DNA of 64,000 nt. It comes from Deinococcus deserti VCD115 (GTDB taxonomy: Bacteria > Deinococcota > Deinococci > Deinococcales > Deinococcaceae). Below are positions 1-9,400 of the stretch, in pieces. How positions within the stretch are numbered: the stretch's first letter is position 1; the number at the start of each line of letters is the position of its first letter. Position numbers and translations under genes: made by a program. The stretch lies in contig NC_012526.1 in NCBI RefSeq assembly GCF_000020685.1, positions 784,001 through 848,000 of the forward strand. The letters run 5' to 3'. The notes under the pieces were generated by a model. The model was given only the letters and a program-made list of their open reading frames with translations, searched no databases and was not told where the DNA came from.

Positions 1-1560
1 CTTGGCATGGACGGGCCTGAACGCATTGAGCTCGGCGTAAGGCGGCACAACCTGTATTACGAGGTGGTAGACGTCCAGACCCGCATTGGTGGGCGCAAGA
101 GGCGTAATAAAGCAGCGTCTGTTGAAGACAAGCCTGAGGGCAACGCGCGAAATGTCAGTCGGGACGAGGTGCTGCTCACGATGCTCGCGGGCCTCAAAAC
201 CAACGAGGATACCCGCGACGGGCGGGCCATCGTCTACGTTGGCAGCCGTGCAAAAGCTGAGCGCCTCACGGCCATGATCGGTGAAATCGGCGTGGAGGTT
301 GCGGCTTACCACGCTGGCCTTTCCCCGGCCGTGCGGACGGAATTGCTCGACCAGTTCCAGGCCCGGTTCATCCGTGTGATGGTCGCCACAAATGCCTTCG
401 GGATGGGCGTAGACGCCCCAGACATCCATCTCGTGGTCCATTACGACGCCCCTCTTTCTTTAGAAAGTTACGTTCAAGAGGCTGGGCGTGCCGGTCGCGA
501 TCCGAACATTCAGGCACGAGCTGTCCTGCTCTGGAGTAATGGCAGCGAGCGGCGGGCGAAGTACCTCATTGATCACGGATACCCGGATAAAGAGGGGGCG
601 CAGACCCTGCTCAACGTCATGAAGAACGGTCCGGCCTTCCCGACCCTCTCAGAGCTTGGGCAGTGTGACGGCGTTGACGTCAATGTGCTGCCGACGCTGC
701 TGCACCTGCTGGAAGTCAGTGGGGCCCTGCGGTACAGCTATGTGCCAGGCTTGTGCCGCGTGTATCCGTATTACGGCGTGGACTTGCCGGACGACCCGGC
801 CGTCCGGGATCTCGTGGAGCGCACCCGAAAAGAACCTGTGCACCTCTCCCGTCTGTACCGAGATCGGGCAGCAGCCATCGAGGACCGGCTGATCGAGTTG
901 CAGCGGGAAGGCAAGCTCGGCGTGATGCTCCTCGAACCCGCGCTGCGCATCGACCTGCGGCAGGACCGGATCGGCCTGACCAGCTACGAAGAGCGGGTGC
1001 TGAACCTCAAGCGGGCTAAGCACGAGCGGTTCCGCGAATTCACGCGGTTCCTCCTCGACCGCCAGACCTGCCGTGGCATGCACCTGCAGCTGCATTTTGA
1101 ACACCGCGGGGATCGCTGCGGCAACTGTGATGTCTGCGCTCCCGAAAGACCCGCCCCTTGGGAAGGCATTGACGTGGACTTCGCAAGCCTCTGGAATCTA
1201 CGCAAGGAACTGCTGCGACTCCTCACTCACCTGGAAAAACAGGAGCATTTCGTTGGAAGAAGCACGCTGGTACGAATTCTGCGCAACGAAGAAGTCAAAG
1301 GGTTCCAGGGGGGCCAGGACGGCCAAGCCGGAAACGCCCCCACGGCTAAACCATTCCACTGGAAGGAGAAAAGCGCACCGAACTTCGGGAAATTGCGGTT
1401 TATCAAGGCACAGGACATCCGCAGTGATCTCGAAGCGCTCTGCGGTGACGGTCTAGCTCAGGTGGAACAGCGCAGCTTCCGGTCCGGCGGCCAGCCCCTT
1501 CCGGTGGTCATCCTCACAGACCGCGGGCGACAGGTGGCTAAGTCGTGGAGCGTGTCATGA
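1..1560 (+). CDS. RecQ-family DNA helicase, 5' end outside window
   Basis: The frame is open from the first base, so only the C-terminal ~519 residues are present. The fragment begins near the second RecA-like domain: it has IVYVGSRAKAE, the run MVATNAFGMGVDAPD and QEAGRAGRD, which are helicase motifs IV-VI of the RecQ family. A RecQ zinc-binding cluster follows near nt 1066-1138 (C-X15-C-X2-C-X2-C, ending CGNCDVC). The tail looks like a winged-helix extension. Such enzymes unwind DNA 3'-5' in repair, but RecQ-like helicases also occur in defence loci. The stop overlaps the start of the next gene by 4 bases (ATGA), so the two are translationally coupled, and the neighbours (UvrD helicase, SIR2 protein) favour a defence or island role over housekeeping RecQ. 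The family call is firm; the role is inferred. Confidence 0.88.
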   Translation, partial: LGMDGPERIELGVRRHNLYYEVVDVQTRIGGRKRRNKAASVEDKPEGNARNVSRDEVLLTMLAGLKTNEDTRDGRAIVYVGSRAKAERLTAMIGEIGVEVAAYHAGLSPAVRTELLDQFQARFIRVMVATNAFGMGVDAPDIHLVVHYDAPLSLESYVQEAGRAGRDPNIQARAVLLWSNGSERRAKYLIDHGYPDKEGAQTLLNVMKNGPAFPTLSELGQCDGVDVNVLPTLLHLLEVSGALRYSYVPGLCRVYPYYGVDLPDDPAVRDLVERTRKEPVHLSRLYRDRAAAIEDRLIELQREGKLGVMLLEPALRIDLRQDRIGLTSYEERVLNLKRAKHERFREFTRFLLDRQTCRGMHLQLHFEHRGDRCGNCDVCAPERPAPWEGIDVDFASLWNLRKELLRLLTHLEKQEHFVGRSTLVRILRNEEVKGFQGGQDGQAGNAPTAKPFHWKEKSAPNFGKLRFIKAQDIRSDLEALCGDGLAQVEQRSFRSGGQPLPVVILTDRGRQVAKSWSVS

Positions 1561-3737
1561 GAAACGCTGCTGGCTCTGACGGTGCCCCGCGCCCCGCCCC
1601 CGACGTCCTCATCCGCGAAGTGGAGGTCATCTTTCTGGAGCGCCTCGGCCGTGACCCTGCGGCAAGTGCCTGGCTTTCGGTGCAGTGCCGCGAGATGGAT
1701 GTCCTCACCGCCCTGAAGCGCCGGCTGCCGAGGGTGCCTCTGAACGTCGAGGACGTTCTCACGGCCGCGCAAGGCAGCCCGGCTATTACGTGCAGGCTGG
1801 CGCCAGCGGAAGTGGTGGACGGACAACTCTCACGCCACGTGCTGCACTGCAACCCACGCAAGCTACCGGGGGTCACTTCCTTTGCCGTGCAGGACGACTT
1901 CGCCCGGCTCGCAAGGGAATTCAATGCGGCGGGACACCAACCGGCACCCGGGCTGAGCACGAACGAAGTCCTTTTGCGGGCTGTACAGGAAGTGGGGAAA
2001 CGCTCAGCGAATTCAGGACGACTGACAAGATTTGAGGGCACCCTGACGGTTCGTAATGCTGGGTACGGCAGCGACGACGCCATTCAGGTGCTGCGGGTGC
2101 TGTGTCCCTCCTGGCTCAGCGCAACCGTCGAAGGCCGCCGCATCACCCTACAGGCCAATCCGGCTTTCAACGGCTGCTACCAAGGTCCGGTTACCGTGGA
2201 AACCAATGCAGGAGCCGCAACGGCTTTCGTCACTTCCAGGCACTGGTCATGCCCGCCCTTCACGGAGGACCCCGTCAGTTGGCGCACCCTGTCGACCCGG
2301 CACGCTCATCTTGACGAGGAAATCACAGCCCAGCTGGTTGAGGAACACCTCTTGGCTGCTGGTTACCGGGCTCTGGCGGGAGGGTTCTTTGCAAAAGCCA
2401 GCCAAGCTGCACCTTCGCGGGACGTTACGACCGACGCGTCGAGCAAAAGTGAGACGCCCAGCGACCCTGGCGTAGCAACCTGCACGTGGATAATTACAGC
2501 CCTCCACTTGGAAGAAGCCCGCCTCCCCGCTGAGGGACACGCACAACTCGTCAGGCTTTACTCACCTGACGGCATGGATCGGTACGATGTTCCCTTCGAC
2601 GGTGAGGCGCTACATGGGGAGGCTCTCGCGGACCTGTTCCTGATGTGGGAAGTCAAAGCAGGCCGGGAATTGCACCTCACGCCGTATAGAGGGCATTACC
2701 AATTCGAAGTGCGCCGTCCAGGCACGTGGCTGCACATGCAAGCTGTGGAGTACCGGGTTGTTTCCACGCTCCAAGCCCTGCACCGGACGCCTTTGTTCTG
2801 GGATCAGGTTGAGGACTGGCTGGCTACCACCCCCGTAACGATGCTGATTCAGGGCAGCGAGGTAGGCCTGCTCCGGGACCTGCTGCAACGCTTTCCAGAA
2901 CGCCTAGACCTCCGAACAACCACGCAACCAGTCGGCGAAGACCGCATTTATTTCGTGATGGGCGATGGTTCCGTTAAGACGCGAAATCTCCCAGAAGGCC
3001 AATCCCTGACGGGCGGCCAATGGCCGGAAGAATTATGGGAGCAGTGCGCGCCTGATGCCCATAGCCACAAAGCAGTGTCACAGCTCCCACCGACAACACA
3101 GCCCACGGATGGGCTGATGACCCGTCCGGCGAGGGGAGATCTAACTCCTCCGCGGGCCACAGTCGGCGCCTTAGACCCTTACGACATGTGGAGTAGCGCG
3201 GTGGCCCACCCCCTCCAGAACCCGGACAAAGTGCTGCAGAGCATTAAAGCCATCCTTCAAGTCGAAGGGCCAATGGTCGGCCATCAGCTCTACGCTCGGT
3301 ACAGTCAAGCTGCTCAAGCCATCAAGGACCGTCCTGCGCTTTCTCCTATGCAACTCAAGAAGGTGCTGAATCCACTTCTGTATACCGCCGCGCAACGAGG
3401 AGAACTAATGGCTGAGGATGAGTTCGGCACGGGCGGACAGATCGGCCTGGTGTACCGACTGCCCGGACAGCCCACACGCCCCCGACTGAAGGGCGACCGC
3501 AGCCTGGACCGGATTCCAAACAGTGAACTCCGCGCAGTGGTGGCGTCTCTACCGCGCAACCCCAAGACGCCTGGACAGGCTAAGAGCTCCGAACTGGAGC
3601 AGGCTGTCTGGGTCCTTGAGCAGTTCGGTTTCGGCCGATTCATCGAGGGTGGTCTAGAGCGTGTTCGGCCACTCTTGAGAGAACGATTCTCGGCGTCGCT
3701 GCCAGCAGAAAAGTCTAAGCGCCGCCGCATAAGCTGA
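1557..3737 (+). CDS. Uncharacterised protein coupled to the RecQ-like helicase
   Basis: A 726-aa protein that I do not recognise as a named family. I chose the ATG at 1557 because GGAG sits 6 bases upstream and the ATGA overlap with the helicase stop is typical of coupled genes; a GTG at 1545 is the alternative. No transmembrane segment or signal peptide is visible. The C-terminal ~180 residues have the pattern of a winged-helix module: a helix with ILQVEGPMVGHQLYARY, a strand-turn with RGELMAEDE, and VYRLPGQP. The central part has a mixed alpha/beta pattern. Because it is co-translated with a RecQ-type helicase, it may be a DNA-binding or nuclease-like partner, but no catalytic motif is evident. 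The coding sequence has normal high GC. Function unknown. Confidence 0.75.
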   Translation: MRNAAGSDGAPRPAPDVLIREVEVIFLERLGRDPAASAWLSVQCREMDVLTALKRRLPRVPLNVEDVLTAAQGSPAITCRLAPAEVVDGQLSRHVLHCNPRKLPGVTSFAVQDDFARLAREFNAAGHQPAPGLSTNEVLLRAVQEVGKRSANSGRLTRFEGTLTVRNAGYGSDDAIQVLRVLCPSWLSATVEGRRITLQANPAFNGCYQGPVTVETNAGAATAFVTSRHWSCPPFTEDPVSWRTLSTRHAHLDEEITAQLVEEHLLAAGYRALAGGFFAKASQAAPSRDVTTDASSKSETPSDPGVATCTWIITALHLEEARLPAEGHAQLVRLYSPDGMDRYDVPFDGEALHGEALADLFLMWEVKAGRELHLTPYRGHYQFEVRRPGTWLHMQAVEYRVVSTLQALHRTPLFWDQVEDWLATTPVTMLIQGSEVGLLRDLLQRFPERLDLRTTTQPVGEDRIYFVMGDGSVKTRNLPEGQSLTGGQWPEELWEQCAPDAHSHKAVSQLPPTTQPTDGLMTRPARGDLTPPRATVGALDPYDMWSSAVAHPLQNPDKVLQSIKAILQVEGPMVGHQLYARYSQAAQAIKDRPALSPMQLKKVLNPLLYTAAQRGELMAEDEFGTGGQIGLVYRLPGQPTRPRLKGDRSLDRIPNSELRAVVASLPRNPKTPGQAKSSELEQAVWVLEQFGFGRFIEGGLERVRPLLRERFSASLPAEKSKRRRIS

Positions 3738-3773
3738 GGTTCCTCGACCAACTGAACCTGGAAAGTGGGCGGA

Positions 3774-6323
3774 TCAGTTGCTGAGTTTCTCCAGACGGGC
3801 AAACTCGAGCGTAATGCGTTTTGTTCCGCTCTCGAAGCGAATGAGCGCTTCCGTCTGCGCCCCTAACACCTTGACCTGCACCACTTCACCGTCCCCGAAC
3901 CGGGCATGACGAACCCGTTCACCGGGTGACAGCGCCAGGGATGTATTGGTTGGTATGGTGCTGCGTCCCAGGGCATCTACGCTGGAACTGCGCGTCGTTG
4001 ACCCAGCCGCACTCCCCGGTGACCGCGGCTCCGTGCGGCTGGGTCCACCGCGCCGCGCGGTCAGCACAGCCTCAAGGTCAGGCCACTTGCCTCCTTTGAT
4101 CCCTGCGATGTCCAGTGGACCGTGAGCAGCGTACTTCTGTAGGTCAAGCAGGCGACGCACCTCCGCGGCGACGGGATCAGTGTGCGTGGCCAGTGCCTGG
4201 TGGTTTGCCAGGTTGTGAAAGCCTGCCAGCAGTGGCCGGCGTACTTCTGGTGTGAGCCAGCGCTGTACGAACCCCTCGTGTTCAAACTGCCCCAGGATCT
4301 CCGCCGCTTCAATCGTATCGCCCGCTGACCACGCCTGCGGCTGGCGGGTGAGGAGCCCAGCCAGGCGGTCATGCTGCCGGACCACACGGTCATAATTGAC
4401 GTCCTCAAGGAAGCGGGTGGTGTTGTCGTCCTCACCCACAATCAGGTGCAGTTCTTGCTGCGCTCGTGTTAAGGCCACGTAGAATACCCGCCGCTCTTCC
4501 TCGCCTGCGGCGGGATCTGCGTGCGGTTTGCCAGTGTAAATGGCTGACGTACAGTCGGGAATGATGACCACGGGCCACTCCAGCCCCTTGGCACGGAACG
4601 CAGTCATGATCGTCAGGCGTGGCTCTTCATCTTGCCCCCGTTTCCGAAGGGTTTCCTCGTAGCGAACCTGCTCGTGCAGCTGCGCGAGATGCGTGACAAG
4701 TTCACCCAGCGAGCGGGTCTGCGCCATTTCTGCCAGGGCGTCGACCATCCCAGCGCGCTCTTGCCCGAACTCCGTGGTGGGTGCTGTACTCACCAGATAC
4801 TCGCGGTAACCGATCGCTCCGACAAAGTCCAGCAGGACGTCTCGGCCCGGGGTGGTCCCCATATCCTCCGTGAGGAAACCGAGCCAGGTGGCCAGCAATG
4901 CCACTGGTTTGGCTACATGATCCGGCTGGCTCTCCGCAAAAGCCTCAAGCGTGGTCGCGAGGGTGCGTCCCGAACGCCAAGCCTCCCGCGCAATGCGTTC
5001 GACGTCAGTGAGCCGTAAATACCGGGAAGGCCGGTGGGCAACACTCTTCCAGTGCGCCTGTATCCGCTCCCGCCGTTCGGTGCTCAAGGGACGGCCAGCC
5101 AGCGTGTCCAGGTCCGCGAGGGCCAGTTCGATGTACGCGAGTAACGTGGTGACCTCTGGACGCCGGTAGAACGGTGCAGCTCCAATCAGACGGTACGGGG
5201 TCCGCTCTTCTAGAAGTACTTGCTCAATCTCTGCCGACTGCGCGTACGTGCGCAGAAGGATGACGATGTCGTCGGGATTCCGGCCTTCTTTGAGAGCCTG
5301 CATTGCAACGTGCGCCGCTTCCCCGGTGCGTGGAGGATGAATGTGCACGCCGCAGCCATTTCGGGTGGCTCGGAGCCGCTTCGGGGCGCGGATGCGGTTC
5401 TCCCCGATCACCCGATCTGCCAGGGCAATGACGCCCAGCGGGCAGCGGAAGTTCGCTGGTAGGGTATATTCCTGCGCACCGTATCGCTTCGCAAAGCCAA
5501 GGATGAACCGGGGGTGCGCGCCGCGCCACTGGTAGATGGTCTGATCGTCATCTCCAATAGCCATGTACGAGCGGCAGCCCCCTGCAACAAGGTCCATCAT
5601 CTCGCTCTGAGCGAGGTTCACGTCCTGGAACTCGTCCACGCTGATGTAATCCCATTTGGCTCGGATGTCCTGCTGAAGCGCTGAAAAGCGGCTCAGCAGC
5701 ATCCACGCGGCGACGATCATGTCATCGAAGTCCAGTTTGCCTTCCCTGCGGCGGAGCTCATCATGGCGTTCGTACACGCGTGCGTATGGGTCGGGACCGC
5801 CTTCTGGTGGCTGCACCAGTGCTGCCGCTTGCGGCGGGAGGTCCTGCGGAAGATACGGAAGACGGAGGTTGCCTTTTTGAATTCCCAGGTACGTGTCGAA
5901 GTCCTTAAAGGTCATCTGCCTCAGACGAGACGCAAGTTCTCGCTCGTCCTCAGAGAGCTCGGCAAGCAATTGTGTGCGGGCTTCACTGAACAGGCGTTGA
6001 CTAAAATGGTCCTCACCGATGATGAGGTCAGTCAGGCCCATAGTGCGCGCCCGGTCCAGGATGCGGGTGGCGAGCGCATGCAGAGTCAGGGTTTCAACGC
6101 CCGCGCACTCTGGATATTCCGCAAGTTTTTCTCGGAGGCTCCGGCCAGCCTCGCGTGTGAACGTAGTCGTGAGGATGCGGGTCGGTCGTACGCGTTTGTG
6201 ATTGACGAGATAGCGTACTCGGCTCACCAGTGTTGTGGTTTTCCCGCTCCCCGCGACCGCGAACACGAGGGCGTGACCGTCACAATGTTCCACAATGCGC
6301 TGCTGCTCAACAGTAAATTCCAT
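3774..6323 (-). CDS. UvrD/Rep-type superfamily 1 DNA helicase
   Basis: 849 aa from the ATG at 6323; an upstream TTG at 6377 would add 18 residues but has no ribosome binding site. All SF1A motifs are readable: Walker A AVAGSGKTTTL near residue 22, the motif II Walker B DEFQDVN, motif III GDDDQTIYQWRGA, motif IV LPANFRCP, motif V TAFRAKGLEWPVV and motif VI FYVALTRAQQE. The C-terminus has the Tudor-like domain of PcrA/UvrD (GERVRHARFGDGEV). These proteins translocate 3'-5' on single-stranded DNA. The gene is convergent with the RecQ-linked pair (36-bp gap) and divergent from the SIR2 gene. It is longer than housekeeping UvrD of this lineage (~750 aa), and its position in the island suggests an accessory, possibly defence-associated helicase. 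Family certain, role inferred. Confidence 0.9.
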   Translation of the reverse strand: MEFTVEQQRIVEHCDGHALVFAVAGSGKTTTLVSRVRYLVNHKRVRPTRILTTTFTREAGRSLREKLAEYPECAGVETLTLHALATRILDRARTMGLTDLIIGEDHFSQRLFSEARTQLLAELSEDERELASRLRQMTFKDFDTYLGIQKGNLRLPYLPQDLPPQAAALVQPPEGGPDPYARVYERHDELRRREGKLDFDDMIVAAWMLLSRFSALQQDIRAKWDYISVDEFQDVNLAQSEMMDLVAGGCRSYMAIGDDDQTIYQWRGAHPRFILGFAKRYGAQEYTLPANFRCPLGVIALADRVIGENRIRAPKRLRATRNGCGVHIHPPRTGEAAHVAMQALKEGRNPDDIVILLRTYAQSAEIEQVLLEERTPYRLIGAAPFYRRPEVTTLLAYIELALADLDTLAGRPLSTERRERIQAHWKSVAHRPSRYLRLTDVERIAREAWRSGRTLATTLEAFAESQPDHVAKPVALLATWLGFLTEDMGTTPGRDVLLDFVGAIGYREYLVSTAPTTEFGQERAGMVDALAEMAQTRSLGELVTHLAQLHEQVRYEETLRKRGQDEEPRLTIMTAFRAKGLEWPVVIIPDCTSAIYTGKPHADPAAGEEERRVFYVALTRAQQELHLIVGEDDNTTRFLEDVNYDRVVRQHDRLAGLLTRQPQAWSAGDTIEAAEILGQFEHEGFVQRWLTPEVRRPLLAGFHNLANHQALATHTDPVAAEVRRLLDLQKYAAHGPLDIAGIKGGKWPDLEAVLTARRGGPSRTEPRSPGSAAGSTTRSSSVDALGRSTIPTNTSLALSPGERVRHARFGDGEVVQVKVLGAQTEALIRFESGTKRITLEFARLEKLSN

Positions 6324-6473
6324 TCCCTTAATGGTAGAGGGTTGGTTCAGCAAGTTCCTTGCACTTGAGAAGACCAAGACGGGGTGAGCTGGGCTTTCCG
6401 AGGGCAGCAGTCGACTCTACCCACATCGCCATTCTCTTCTGACAGAAGATGTGAACCCGTGCTCTAGTGTGGT

Positions 6474-9400
6474 ATGTCGCTTCAACGTTACGTTGGTCAC
6501 ATTCGTCATTTGCGCGATCGGCTGTGGATGCCTGGAGTTCATGGACGAGCAGCCGTCCTGGTAGGAGCAGGTTTCAGTCGAAATGCCCAGGCAATTTATG
6601 CTGATGCGCCTGAGTTTGCCTTGCTGTCTGACTATGTGGAGGTGTTCGCGAAGGCACTTGGACGGGACGTGAATGATGCAAAGTTCATTCCGATTGATCG
6701 GCTAGCAGAAGAGTATGAATCATCGTTTGGTCGGGAAGCACTAAACGATGTGATTCAACGCTTGATCCCTTGGACAGCATATCGACCCGGTCAACTGCAC
6801 AAAAAACTTCTCCAGCTGCCTTGGGCAGATATTTTTACTACAAATTACGATCCACTTTTGGAAAGTGCACGACAGTTGGTGCCCACCCGTCGGTATGACT
6901 TTGTGACGCACCCCGATGACCTGCCAACTGCTCAGAGGCCGCGAATTATAAAGCTTCATGGTAGTTTTCCTTCTACGCGGCCCTTCGTATTTACTGAAGA
7001 AGATTTCCGACAGTATCCTCAACGATTTGCGCCGTTCGTAAACGCAGTACAACAAAGTATGCTAGAGAACACCCTGTGTTTAGTTGGATTTCAGGGAGAT
7101 GATCCGAACTTTTTGCGGTGGGCTGGGTGGATCAGAGACGAATTAGGACCGCATCGACCTCTCATTTATCTCGTGAATATTTTAAACCTCAATGACGCAA
7201 GAAGGCGTTATTTAGAAAAACGCCAAATTATTCCAATTGACCTGGGAGACATCTTGGAATTCAAAGATGGAACACCTATGTCTGAGCGCTTCAGAATTGC
7301 GAATGACTGGTTTTTGGAATCCCTTAAAAACGGACGCCCGGAGAATCTACTAGACTGGCCAAAACATTCTAAACCTGCAAAGACGATAATGTACTCTCCC
7401 CTTCCTATCGAGCCTAGTCGTGCTAGGATAAGGCGGCTTCTTACAAGTGATAATTATTCCCCAGATCAGCTGTTCCTTTATTGGCGCGAACGCCGTGAAA
7501 CCTATCCAAAGTGGGAAGTGTTTCGAACTGTTCATAGCGAATATTTAAAATATGATCCGCATCACGGAGCGTATTATGCTTTTAAATCAGTCCAGGAGTT
7601 GCCTGCACCACTTGATATTCTGCTTTTGCGAGAGCTGGTATGGCGATACACCCTTCAACATGCCCCACTCGAACCTGAACTGTTACAGGAAGTTATAACT
7701 AGGCTTGATCTGTACGCGCCGTTCGACACAGGACGCGACGCTCCTGAAAACCAGATCAACCGCACTTCCACTCCTTCATTAAAGATTCCGGCAGCCTGGG
7801 CCCCTGACGGCAAAGAGAGAGACTTGAGCTGGTCTGAAGTGCGCTCCATTTGGATTGAGCTGGCCTTCGCTGTTCTAGCGACACACCGCATGTATCTTGA
7901 TGTCGAAGCCTTCAAAGAGTGGTCGAGCTGTTTAGAACAACACGCTGACCTCAGTCATTTCCCAGAATGGGAAGCGCAATGGCACTGGGAGCAGGTGAGA
8001 CTTGCTATTAACCTGCTGGATGTAAAAGGCGCTGAAACAAGTCTGCAGGTGTGGCCCCAGAACCTCGGGAACCCTTTCTGGGAAATACGGCGAGCAGCAT
8101 CGCTAGGAGAATTGGGCCACCTGGAGAAGGCCCGGACGATCTTCACCAGTGCTCTCGAACGGCTCCGCGCTGGCCATCAACCTGGGCAACTGAACCCTCG
8201 CTTGATGTCACAGCTCGCTTGGGCAATACGATTGAGGAGTTTTATATTCGATGGATTTGATGAAGGTGTTCCTGAACAAGAGGAGGAATTTGAGGACAAG
8301 GAAGGATTGTGGCGGTTAGGGATCGATCCGTCAGCCGATCTAAGACACTGGACAACTCTTGTCTCTGCTAAATATCGCGAAGCATCAAGATCAGCAGTAA
8401 AGCTAGAATTTCGGCGTGAGTTTGATATAGGTCAGGCAACACGAACTTTTTCAACTCAATTTAATGATGAGATCGAAAGTGATCCGTTGGTGGGAATGAG
8501 CTTTCTCCGATTCTTGGAATGGGCAGCCTATCCCTTACGTATCGGAAGCCGTGTTTTCGCCACGCAGGACCTTCAGCCTGCTCTCCTTTTGCTGAGCCAT
8601 CCTTTTACTTTTCATACGGCAGTGCTGACCAGTATTCGCGTTGGGGATTCCAATACGCTAAATGGACTGCTGTCGCGTGAGCGAGTCGCTGCTCTACCGA
8701 ATGACCAGTTGGAATTCCTTACCCAAACCCTGTTCACGTCCGTCAGGCAGACTGTAAGCAGAGTAAGAGGATCTAACGACAACCTTCGTTTGGAACAATT
8801 TAGGTTAGTCAGCCATATTCTTACCCTAGGTATTGAAGCCCTTTCTCGTGTGATTTTGCGTGCATCGACTGATGTAATAAGAAGTGCTCTAGATCTAGCG
8901 ATAGAAGTGGCTGAGACCCCGTCGGTTCAACAGGACTACCGCTGCTACGAAGCAATGTCATTGTTTGTAAACCGAATTCTTGACCGGTGGGATAAAGATG
9001 ACATTGAGGCGTTGGTTCAGCGGCTTGCTGACTTTCCTCTACCGCAGTCAGAACAATTTACGTACAAGTGGCCTACGCCACTCTTGCACCAGCATTTCGA
9101 CCGTATTAAACGTACGACTAATAATCGGTGGGTGACTTCTAGAACGGTGGATCGACTAATCAATGTGGTGATGACAAACCCTATTGGTCAAAGGCCATTC
9201 GCGAGCCTAGCGCTTTTCAGACTTTTAAAAATGAATGCTCTCAGTGATCGGGAAGCTAAGAGATATGGTGATGCTCTATGGCATCTTATTGACAAACACT
9301 CTAAGCTGCCAATGCAGACAGGACTAATGGATTTCGCCTTACTCTCAATACCGACCTCCAAATCAGTCCAACCGGACGTACGGTTTAAGGAATACTTTTT

